A DNA stretch of 64,000 nt from Bradymonas sp963697525 (GTDB lineage: Bacteria; Myxococcota_A; Bradymonadia; Bradymonadales; Bradymonadaceae): assembly GCA_963697525.1 (NCBI GenBank), contig OY969087.1, positions 7,068,001 to 7,132,000 of the forward strand. Direction: 5' to 3'. Shown piece after piece: positions 56,809 to 64,000 of this stretch (positions are counted from its first letter, which is position 1; every line of letters starts with the position of its first letter). A program made the position numbers and the translations under genes. The notes under the pieces are model-generated. The model was given only the letters and a program-made list of their open reading frames with translations. It had not been told where the DNA came from and did no database searches.

Positions 56809-58446
56809 TCAAAACACCTTGGCCACCGAGAACGAGAACTGGCCGTTGACCGACTGGCTCTGGCGCCAGCCAAACGAGTAATAGGCGTCGGCCTGGAAGT
56901 TATCGAGGAAGAGCACGTGCACGCCGGGGCCGATGGAGGCGAAGAAGTTCAGGTACTGGTTACGGCTGGAGCGGTCGACCAGGCCGACCACCGCGGCGCC
57001 GCCGGAGGCGCTGACCTTCAGGATGTCGCGGTACAGCGACAGGCGAAACTCCAGGCCCATCTGCCCCATATTGCGGGCGAATTTCTCCGGGCCGGCCACC
57101 GCCCGCAGGATGGGCGAGGCGATGGGTTCTTCGTCTTGCCATTGGGCGCCGGAGCCGGTCACGGAGGTGCCACGCACCCGCCAAAACAAGTCCTGATAGC
57201 CAAATTCCCACACGTGGCGGTAGTCGAGTTCGCCGCGGCGCACCATCCCCTGGGCGACCTGAAACAGCTCGAATTCGAGGTCGAGCCGGTTGTATTTGTC
57301 ACGGCGCAGCCCGTTGGTATGGGTCATCCAGTCAAGTTGCAGCCGCCCCAGCGGGTATTGGCGGGTGCCGGGCTGGACGTAGTCGGGGGTGCGGGCGGTG
57401 GTTTGCAGGCCGAATAGGTTCTCGTAGCCGTAGCCCACGCCGGCGGCGAAGCGGAGGTGGTCGTTCGGCTGGATTCCCACGCTGGCTACCGCGCTCAGCC
57501 GCAGCTCGTAGTAGGCGTCGAGCCCGAGGCTGTCGCGCTGGAAGTTGTCCAGTCGGCCGCGCAGGCTCAGCGTCGGGCGCAGCAGGCGCTCCTGGAAGGT
57601 CGGCGCCGCCCAATACAGCTCGGACTGCGCGTGGGTGAGCAGCTTGTCGCGCAGGCCCGCCACCTCGACGGACAGGCGGTAACGGTCGTCGCGGAACCAG
57701 AGTCCGCCGCGGGCCCAACTGGCGTACGGCTCCAAGCCGTAGGGCAGCAGGTAGCGCACGCCGTAGTCCAGGTCGTCGCCGTTGGGGTCGGCGTCGACCT
57801 TGATGCGCAGCGCGTAGCGCCCGCGCGACTCGCGCCAGATATCGCCGGCGCCGTCGTCGTCCTTGAGGGCGGAGACGAAATCCTCCAACTGGATGACGGT
57901 CGTGGGTTTGGGCTCGAGCACCACCAACTGGGCGTGCATGGGGCCGACGGCGTATTTCTTCTGCAGCCGGGCCAACTCCTCGTGGACGCGCTGGCGGTTG
58001 TAGACGTTGCCGGGAAGGCGCAGATCCAGTTGGAAACGAAGCGCCTGGCTGGCACCCACGCCGGTAAAGAAGATCTTGTCGAGGCGGCCCTCGTCGACGA
58101 AGACGTACAGCTCGCCGTCGGCGGCCAGGGCGCGCACGCGGGCGAGGTCGTAGCCGGTCTGGCGAAAGAAGCTCTGCAGGCGCATCTCGGCGCGGCGGGC
58201 CATCTCGGGGGTGGCCGGTCCCGTGGCGGGAAGGGCCATGATCCAGGCGAGCACCGAGTCGAGCAACACGCGGTTGCCCCGGATATGCACCCGCAGTCGC
58301 CCGGCGGCGCTGTGGGCGGGCGGCGTCGAGGCCGGGGTGCTCGGCGGCGGGCTGCCCGCGGCGGCGGGTGTGCTGCAGACGAGCACGCTCGAACACACCG
58401 CGAGGATGGGCAACCACCAACACATGACTGCGGGGAGGAACTGCAT
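56809..58446 (-). CDS. Omp85-like outer membrane protein with one POTRA-like domain
   Basis: 545 residues. A signal peptide (to about residue 31) and a Pro-rich linker come first. One POTRA-like domain follows (about 52-165: VHIRGNRVLLDSVLAWI, FFRQTGYDLARVRAL, KIFFTGVGASQALRF). The C-terminal beta-barrel has alternating strands and ends in FSVAKVF, the terminal Phe that marks outer-membrane barrels. The architecture fits two-partner secretion or TamA-type members more than BamA, which has five POTRAs. No secretion substrate is adjacent. It is divergent from the MscS gene. Confidence 0.7.
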   Translation of the reverse strand: MQFLPAVMCWWLPILAVCSSVLVCSTPAAAGSPPPSTPASTPPAHSAAGRLRVHIRGNRVLLDSVLAWIMALPATGPATPEMARRAEMRLQSFFRQTGYDLARVRALAADGELYVFVDEGRLDKIFFTGVGASQALRFQLDLRLPGNVYNRQRVHEELARLQKKYAVGPMHAQLVVLEPKPTTVIQLEDFVSALKDDDGAGDIWRESRGRYALRIKVDADPNGDDLDYGVRYLLPYGLEPYASWARGGLWFRDDRYRLSVEVAGLRDKLLTHAQSELYWAAPTFQERLLRPTLSLRGRLDNFQRDSLGLDAYYELRLSAVASVGIQPNDHLRFAAGVGYGYENLFGLQTTARTPDYVQPGTRQYPLGRLQLDWMTHTNGLRRDKYNRLDLEFELFQVAQGMVRRGELDYRHVWEFGYQDLFWRVRGTSVTGSGAQWQDEEPIASPILRAVAGPEKFARNMGQMGLEFRLSLYRDILKVSASGGAAVVGLVDRSSRNQYLNFFASIGPGVHVLFLDNFQADAYYSFGWRQSQSVNGQFSFSVAKVF

Positions 58447-58556
58447 CTATGACGTCTCAAATGTGGCGAAGCGACGAGTTTGGGTTATAGTCGTGTTGCA
58501 GGACGGTAAGCTAAGCGCCGCCTGCACCGACGTCACGTTGTCCCCCGGCAAGTCTT

Positions 58557-59336
58557 ATGAATCCGACACCTCCGTCGACTGTCAGCCCGGTCACGCCGAC
58601 GATCTTTGCCGCCTGGTGGGTCGTGGGCATGGTCGTCCTCGCCGCGGCCGTGAGCTGGACGCTGGGCCGGCTGTTGGATCTGCCCGGCCTGCACCGGTTT
58701 CGTCGCTGGCTGGCGCTGGGGCGCGTGCTGTTGTGGAGCTTCGTGGCCTTCGACGTCGTCTTCGCGCTGGGCCACGCCGTCACCGAGCACTGGCTGGTGT
58801 TGGGCGTGGTGGTGGTGGCCATCGCGGCGTTGGCCGGGCTGGACTGGTTGCGCAACGTCGTCGCCGGCCTGGCGCTGGCGTTCGAGGACCGCTTCCGGCC
58901 GGGCGACCTGGTGCGCCACCGGGACGTCGAGGGTGAGCTCGTCCACTTTGGCACGCGCGCCGTCACGCTGCGCTCGCGTGAGGGCACGCTGCACCACGTT
59001 CCCAACCAGCGCTTCGTGCGCGAATCGCTCACCCACCTGGAGACCGAGGGCAAGGCCGCCTGCGACATCCTGGTCGCGCTGCCCAGGGGGGTCTCGCCGG
59101 ATCGCGCGCTGCGCCTAGCCGAGCAGGCCGCCTTTCTGACGCCGCTGGCCTCCCCGCACCACCGCCCGCAGGCGTTCCTGGACGTCGACGCCGACGACGG
59201 GGACACAGGCGTGCGCCTGCACATCCGCGGCTACCCCTTCGACCCCGCCTACCGCGACCACTACCGCAGCGACGTCGTCGCCCGCGTGCACAGCCTGCTG
59301 CGCACCGAGCGCGCCATCGAGAGCACCTCTCGCTGA
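58557..59336 (+). CDS. Small-conductance mechanosensitive channel (MscS family), 259 aa
   Basis: The N-terminus has three hydrophobic helices. The pore-lining helix and beta-domain match MscS: WLRNVVAGLALAFEDRFRPGDLV, then GTRAVTLRSREGTLHHVPNQRFV. It protects cells from osmotic down-shock by opening under membrane tension. The C-terminal cytoplasmic part is shorter than in E. coli MscS. It sits just upstream of the second RAYT unit, whose 5' end begins about 50 bp after its stop. Confidence 0.9.
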   Translation: MNPTPPSTVSPVTPTIFAAWWVVGMVVLAAAVSWTLGRLLDLPGLHRFRRWLALGRVLLWSFVAFDVVFALGHAVTEHWLVLGVVVVAIAALAGLDWLRNVVAGLALAFEDRFRPGDLVRHRDVEGELVHFGTRAVTLRSREGTLHHVPNQRFVRESLTHLETEGKAACDILVALPRGVSPDRALRLAEQAAFLTPLASPHHRPQAFLDVDADDGDTGVRLHIRGYPFDPAYRDHYRSDVVARVHSLLRTERAIESTSR

Positions 59337-59389
59337 ACCACCCGCCCAGCCACGAACAGATCCCGCCCCCACCCCGCCGCCCCCAGAAA

Positions 59390-59406
59390 ACGGTGTCAGA
59401 CACCGT
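59390..59406. repeat. REP palindrome, left end of RAYT copy 2
   Basis: Identical to 3464-3480 (acggtgtc-a-gacaccgt). Confidence 0.8.
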
Positions 59407-59566
59407 CACAACCCAGCATTCGTGCGCCTCAGCGCCCGATCGCCCGCCTTACGTCAACACCCCCTTCGCAAAAAAACTTTGCCCGATCACGCAACGATTC
59501 GCCCCTTTTTGCCGAAAACCATAATGAGAGGATTAACGATCACCTCGAACCTATGGAGCCACCCCA

Positions 59567-60505
59567 ATGGGAAATCGACTGCGTCATTTCGAACCCGGTA
59601 TCATCTATTTCATCACCATCCGCTGCCTGCAGCAGCGCTACTTCTTTCGCCCCGGCAAGGACGTCAACACCATCATCGCCAACGTGCTCGCCTACGCCGC
59701 CGACCAGCATGACGTCGATATCTACGCGTTTGTGTTCATGTCCAACCACTTCCACCTGATGGTCGGCTCGCACTCCTGCCAGATTCAGAAGTTCATGCAG
59801 CTCCTCGACACCGAGCTCGCCAAGCAACTAAACGCCCACTGGGGCCGCTCGGGCTCGTTCTTCGAGAGCCGCTACAAGTGCTCGCCGATCCTCGACGACG
59901 ACGAGCTGTTGAACAAACTTCGCTACACGGTATGTAACCCCTGCGAGTCCAACCTGGTCGCCCATCCCAAGTTCTGGCCGGGGCTGTCCTCCTGGGACCT
60001 CCACGAGTCGGCAACGCCGCTTGTGGGACAGCGCGTCAACAAAAAGGAGTACTGGCGGCTTCGCCGAAAAGACGTTGAACACGCCGAGGCCGAGCGCCGC
60101 GCCATGGTCGAGTACGAACTCGAGATGGCCAAGCTTCCCATGTGGAAGGATTTGAGCGACGAAGAGTACAACCACAAGGTCTTAGAGGAGCTTCGAGGCC
60201 ACGCCGAGTACCTGGCCGACCACCGAGATGGCGGGTGCGTGGGGGTCGAAAAGATTCTTAGCCAGAACTGGTACGACCGCCCGAAAGACTCCGAAAGCTC
60301 TCCGTGTCCGCTGTGCCACACGACCGACCCGAAGCTTCGCGAGGAGTACACAACAGCGTATTGGGAGATCCGCGACCTCTACAAACAGGCCGCCGACAAG
60401 TGGAGGGACGGTAAGACCGACCTCGAATTTCCCAACGGCACCATCCCGCCGGGCCACCGCGAGTGCGTCGGCGCGCCCGAGCCGCGCGACGAAGACCTCG
60501 CCTAA
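59567..60505 (+). CDS. REP-associated tyrosine transposase (RAYT), copy 2
   Basis: 312 residues, same HUH motif (His61, His63), RYTVCNP block and CPLC pair as copy 1. Identical to it in residues 1-143 and 241-312. All 15 differences lie in 144-240, including clustered changes such as KPLV/TPLV, DEAYNQ/DEEYNH and HRKSG/HRDGG. This mosaic pattern suggests gene conversion or a variable region rather than uniform drift. The frame is intact, so both copies may be active. Confidence 0.9.
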   Translation: MGNRLRHFEPGIIYFITIRCLQQRYFFRPGKDVNTIIANVLAYAADQHDVDIYAFVFMSNHFHLMVGSHSCQIQKFMQLLDTELAKQLNAHWGRSGSFFESRYKCSPILDDDELLNKLRYTVCNPCESNLVAHPKFWPGLSSWDLHESATPLVGQRVNKKEYWRLRRKDVEHAEAERRAMVEYELEMAKLPMWKDLSDEEYNHKVLEELRGHAEYLADHRDGGCVGVEKILSQNWYDRPKDSESSPCPLCHTTDPKLREEYTTAYWEIRDLYKQAADKWRDGKTDLEFPNGTIPPGHRECVGAPEPRDEDLA

Positions 60506-60815
60506 GGCGCGGTACCCGCCGTAGCACAACATGATGAACATGCGGACGCTTCGTTCTCTACAGGGGTCCAAGCGCACACGTACGCCTTACTCGTGCCTCT
60601 CGTACCCGCTGCGCCGATACGTCCCCCCAAAATCGAGCTCGATTCCGGCTCAATCGCCCTGATATGAGCGTCCCCGCCGACAGCGATCGCGCGTAAGCGG
60701 CCCACGCAGGCGTTTCGCACATCCGCCATCGCCCGCAGAACCGCATATTTGCTACCTATCACGGTGTCTGACACCGATTCTTCCGATTTTTGGGCACCGA
60801 TTCTTGGATTTGAGT
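60506..60815. other. Conserved 3' flank of RAYT copy 2
   Basis: Matches 4580-4853 up to about 60779, including the 43-codon frame (60531-60662). No recognised gene. The remaining 36 bp before the stop of the giant Cys-rich gene hold nothing notable. Confidence 0.5.
60762..60776. repeat. REP palindrome, right end of RAYT copy 2
   Basis: cggtgtc-t-gacaccg, identical to 4836-4850 and inverted relative to the left-end palindrome. Confidence 0.75.
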
Positions 60816-63800
60816 TTACGGCCGTGCGCAGGTCGAGATCGTCGTGGTTCCGCCGTTGGGCTTGGGCACCGTGGTGTTGGCCGAACATGACGTCAGCGGG
60901 TTGCTGGTTGTGCCAATGCAGTCGGTGTCGCTGACGCACAGTGCGGTGCAATTCTTGGTGACCGTCGAGCAGCGATTGCCCTGCGAGGTGCTGCGGCACA
61001 CTTGGCCGCTGGGACAATCGGTGTTGCTCGCGCATGTCTGCGAGGTCGGCGAGTAGGTGTTCAGGCACAGCCCCGTGCCGCAGTCGCCGCCGCCGGTGCA
61101 GGTGTCGCCGATGGCCCCCGCCCCCACCGGGTTCCAGCACACCTGGTCGATCTGGTTGTTGATCTTATCGGCGTTGATGGTGCACACGCGGCTGCCGCCG
61201 CAGTCAGCGTTGTGGGTACAGGAGGTGTTGCAGACTCCGATGGTCGTGCGCGGCCCACCGTTGTCCGGGAAGTCGTAGGTCGTGCACGCCTGGTTGGCGC
61301 CGCAGTCGGCGTCGGTGCTACACACCGCCGTGCACTCGCTGGCGAAGCCCAAACACAGTAGCTCGTGACAGTCGGTGTTCTTCGAACAGGTGCCGCCCAG
61401 TTGGGCTCCCCCGCTTTGCGGGAATTGGCAGTAGGGCACCCGGTCGTTGCCCACGTAGCGCAGTTGACTGCACACGCGCACGCCGTCGGTGCAATCCGAC
61501 GTCGACGAGCACGTCTGGTCGGGCAGGGTCTCGCAGACCTGGAAGCTGCCGCTCACGCCGCCGTTGCTCACCGTGGTGCTGTGGCACAACTGGCCGTACG
61601 CACACTGGTTGGTCGCCGTACACGGCGCGGCGCATTGGCCGTTGAGGCAGATCTGGCTGGCGCAGTCGGTGTTCTGCACGCACGCCGTGCCCGTCCCTTT
61701 GCCGCCGGTGCTGGGAATACACACCGACTCCAGCCCGGTGCCAGACACCGTGGGGACGATGGCGCACGAGGTGCCCGGCACGCAGTCGCTGACCTGCGAG
61801 CACGCCGGCGGGTTCGACGGCACGCACAGCGTCGCCGTCGTGTTCGTCTGCGGGATGGTCGTGCTGCGACACTCGTAGCCGGCCACCGTGCAATCGGCGT
61901 TGGAGCTACACCCCACGGTGCAGATGTCACGGAAGCGCCCCGGGTAGCACAGGTTCGAGCTGCACGCCGAGTTCGACGAGCACACCTGCCCGAGCCCGCC
62001 GCCGCCGGCGTTGGGCGTCGCACAGTACAGCCCCGCGCTGGCGCTACTCGAATCGACGTAGCAGACGTCCGCCCCCGAGCAATCCGAGTTCGCCACGCAG
62101 TCGGTCGGCGGGATGCACAACCGGGCGGTCGCGCTGACCGACCCGCCCAGATCTACCGCGGTATTCTCGCAGCTATAGTGCTGGCCGCTCGGGCAATCCT
62201 GGCCGGTCGCGCACGGGCCCACACACTGCCCGTTGAGGCACAGGTTTTGCGCACAATCACTGTCGGTGTTGCAGGACGCCCCCATCTCGGCGCCGCCGGC
62301 GTTCGGCGTATTGCACCCGAAGTTGATCGTCGACGTCATCTTGTTGGCCACGCAGCGCTGGCCGGCCGTGGTACAGGCGGCGTCCGAGCTGCATGCGTCC
62401 GGCACGAAGCACACGTCGAAATCGCCCGTCAGCCCGTTCTTCTGGACGGTCTTACTCCCACACACCTGCACGCCGCTGCACTGCGAGGTGTCCGAGCACG
62501 GCGCGGCGCAAAAGCCCTGCTGGCAATCCAGGCTGGCACAATCCAGGTCCGTCGAGCACGCCACACCGGAGTCCTGGCCGCCGAAGTCGGGCACGCACGC
62601 CGTCTGTAGTGCGCTGCCGCCGGCGTCGGCGACGATGGCGCAGCGCGTGCCACTGGCACAATCGGCGTCCGAGCTGCACGCCGGCGGGTCCGACGGCACG
62701 CAGATCCCGGCGCTCAACCCGGTGCCAGACACCGTGACGGTCTTACATTCGTAGCCGGCGACGTTGCAGTCGGTGTTGTCCGCGCAGGCCTCGGCGCAGT
62801 AGTCGAAAAATCGCCCCGGATAGCACAGGTTCATGGCGCAGTCCGACCCGTCCGAGCACAACGCGCCCAGCTGCGCCCCCCCGGTGTTGGGCCCCAGGCA
62901 GACCAGGTCGGCCGGCGTGGCGCTCGAGCGCAAATAACACACCTGGCCGAGTCGGCAGGCCGCGTCGCGGTCGCAGGGCACCGGCGGCCGACAGATCTGG
63001 GAGCTGTCGGTGTTGCCCCCGCCAAGGTCGACCGCGGTCACCTCGCAGCTCGCATCGGCCACCGCGCAGTCGTTGGCGCCGGTGCACGCCTCGGTGCACG
63101 TGCCGTCGAAACAGAAATGATGCGTGCATTCCGAGTCATCGGTGCACGCCTCCCCGGGATTGGCGGTGGTGCCGCCGGCGGGCAACCCGCACTGCCAGAC
63201 CACGTCGGTGGCGGTGCGCGAGGCCATGCACAACTCCGGGGCCGTGCACTCGCTGTCGGCCAGGCAGGATTGGGCCGGCCGCGGCACACACACCTGGGTG
63301 TCCGCGCCATTGACCGTGTGCTGGTCGCAGATGTGAGTCATGTCGTTGCCGCAGTCGGCCGGCCGAGCGCACGGTCGGGTGCACTCACCGTCGAGACACA
63401 AATTCGAGCGACAGTCGCCGTCGACGCTGCAGGCGTCGCCCAATTGCCCGGCGCCGGTGGGCGCCGCGCAGCTCCACGTCACCCCGCTGCCGCTGGCGCC
63501 GCGGGTAGCCACACACGCCTGCGGGTCCACGCAGGCATCGTTGGAGTCACACGGGACCTGCTCGTCGACGCACACGTCGACCGGATGGCCGTTGACCTGG
63601 CGAGAAGCACAGGTCTGGCCGGAGGGACAGTCCGACTCGCCGCCGCAGGGCGCCGCGCAGCTTCCCTCCAGGCAGATCCCGGAGGCGCAATCCGCGCCCG
63701 CCGTACAGGCGTCGCCCGGCGCGCCCGGGCCCACCGGGTCGGCGCACACCAACGCGCCCGTGGCCATGTCGAACGTGCACACCTGGGGGGCGGTGCAATC

Positions 63801-64000
63801 GCCGTCGCTCGTACACGCCCGCGGCCCCGTGTCGTGCGGGACATCGGGCGCGGCGTCGGCCACGTCGCTGCGCGCGTCCGCCGTATACGCGTCGGCCACC
63901 GTACACGTCCCCTCCACGCAGCTTTGACCGTCGCCACAGTCGCCGTCGGCGGTGCACTCCGGCTTGCTGGCGCGGGGCATGTTGACCAGGGAATCTCCTG
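60816..64000 (-). CDS. Giant cysteine-rich secreted protein (partial, 5' end outside window)
   Basis: At least 1,060 residues visible. The ATG at 63980 is internal to a frame that stays open to the window edge. It lacks a signal peptide, so I treat the true start as outside. Almost the whole length is a Cys-rich repeat of about 90-110 residues in nine or ten diverged copies: C.SD.DC..G..C, then a Gly-Gly-rich C-terminal half with GACS.D.DCA...C..G.C..PC. Each unit is probably held by disulfides. The small lipoprotein at 16992 has the same short Cys pattern. Such proteins are likely surface-exposed structural or adhesive layers. The sequence ends at a TAA at 60816-60818. Confidence 0.75.
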   Translation of the reverse strand, partial: GDSLVNMPRASKPECTADGDCGDGQSCVEGTCTVADAYTADARSDVADAAPDVPHDTGPRACTSDGDCTAPQVCTFDMATGALVCADPVGPGAPGDACTAGADCASGICLEGSCAAPCGGESDCPSGQTCASRQVNGHPVDVCVDEQVPCDSNDACVDPQACVATRGASGSGVTWSCAAPTGAGQLGDACSVDGDCRSNLCLDGECTRPCARPADCGNDMTHICDQHTVNGADTQVCVPRPAQSCLADSECTAPELCMASRTATDVVWQCGLPAGGTTANPGEACTDDSECTHHFCFDGTCTEACTGANDCAVADASCEVTAVDLGGGNTDSSQICRPPVPCDRDAACRLGQVCYLRSSATPADLVCLGPNTGGAQLGALCSDGSDCAMNLCYPGRFFDYCAEACADNTDCNVAGYECKTVTVSGTGLSAGICVPSDPPACSSDADCASGTRCAIVADAGGSALQTACVPDFGGQDSGVACSTDLDCASLDCQQGFCAAPCSDTSQCSGVQVCGSKTVQKNGLTGDFDVCFVPDACSSDAACTTAGQRCVANKMTSTINFGCNTPNAGGAEMGASCNTDSDCAQNLCLNGQCVGPCATGQDCPSGQHYSCENTAVDLGGSVSATARLCIPPTDCVANSDCSGADVCYVDSSSASAGLYCATPNAGGGGLGQVCSSNSACSSNLCYPGRFRDICTVGCSSNADCTVAGYECRSTTIPQTNTTATLCVPSNPPACSQVSDCVPGTSCAIVPTVSGTGLESVCIPSTGGKGTGTACVQNTDCASQICLNGQCAAPCTATNQCAYGQLCHSTTVSNGGVSGSFQVCETLPDQTCSSTSDCTDGVRVCSQLRYVGNDRVPYCQFPQSGGAQLGGTCSKNTDCHELLCLGFASECTAVCSTDADCGANQACTTYDFPDNGGPRTTIGVCNTSCTHNADCGGSRVCTINADKINNQIDQVCWNPVGAGAIGDTCTGGGDCGTGLCLNTYSPTSQTCASNTDCPSGQVCRSTSQGNRCSTVTKNCTALCVSDTDCIGTTSNPLTSCSANTTVPKPNGGTTTISTCARP

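Larger units (their letters stand above)
59385..60779 (+). mobile_element. RAYT/REP mobile unit, copy 2
   Basis: The second copy of the unit at 3459-4853, with the same REP palindromes in inverted orientation and the same transposase gene. It lies between the MscS gene and the giant Cys-rich protein gene and disrupts neither. Confidence 0.8.

Noticed and set aside
61737..61751. REP-like ggtgccagacacc sequence
   Set aside because: It lies inside the giant Cys-rich gene and encodes a Val-Ser-Gly-Thr-Gly repeat of that protein. A second one near 62720 has the same explanation.

Overview
The window is high-GC DNA (roughly two thirds G+C) from a Gram-negative bacterium. It carries an outer membrane: OmpA-like proteins, a POTRA/Omp85-like barrel and many lipoprotein signal peptides. 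Large secreted proteins with thrombospondin type-3 (calcium) repeats, FG-GAP, delta-60, EGF-like and fibrinogen-like modules, and cysteine-rich repeats are abundant. Two proteins carry MYXO-CTERM-like sorting tails (Gly-Cys motif, hydrophobic helix, Arg cluster). This gene style fits Myxococcota or the Bradymonadales-type relatives of the old Deltaproteobacteria. That placement is inference, because the window has no rRNA or other phylogenetic marker.

Layout. 0-3.4 kb: a tandem ATP-grasp ligase translationally coupled to a P1 (DmpA-type) peptidase. 3.4-4.9 kb: a REP-associated tyrosine transposase (RAYT) unit, duplicated at 59.4-60.8 kb. 4.9-6.9 kb: a minus-strand pair of unknown membrane proteins. 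7.1-17.8 kb: a plus-strand run starting from a good sigma70-type promoter, with three TadE/TadG-like pseudopilin proteins, an unknown membrane protein and three secreted lipoproteins. 17.8-26.4 kb: more surface lipoproteins on both strands, a Tat-type ABC substrate-binding lipoprotein and a tail-collar protein. 26.5-30.3 kb: aconitase (acnA) divergent from a LysR regulator. 30.4-37.5 kb: two OmpA-family proteins and a related barrel protein. 37.6-38.8 kb: tRNA-Thr(CGU) followed by a small toxin-antitoxin island bounded by a 92-bp duplication of the tRNA 3' end and its terminator. 38.9-50.1 kb: secreted proteins, an ATP-dependent DNA ligase grouped with two unknown proteins, a large FG-GAP/TSP3 protein and a PRMT-like methyltransferase. 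50.2-56.0 kb: two coupled Kef-type transporters, the second continuing into a coiled-coil region and a P-loop ATPase. 56.1-64 kb: a glycine-rich protein, an Omp85-like barrel, an MscS channel, the second RAYT unit and a giant cysteine-rich protein that runs off the window.

How the genes relate. Most of the window builds the cell surface. Four lipoproteins on both strands share one N-terminal module of about 90 residues. The OmpA proteins share near-identical signal peptides, so local duplication looks active. Housekeeping content is limited to aconitase, the tRNA and transporters.

Caution: four genes (P1 peptidase, the 733-residue lipoprotein, the giant OmpA protein and the Kef-ATPase) are each broken by a single-base shift, and each is restored exactly by adding or removing one base. 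Sequencing or assembly indels are the simplest reading. Each is reported as one gene with the shift marked.
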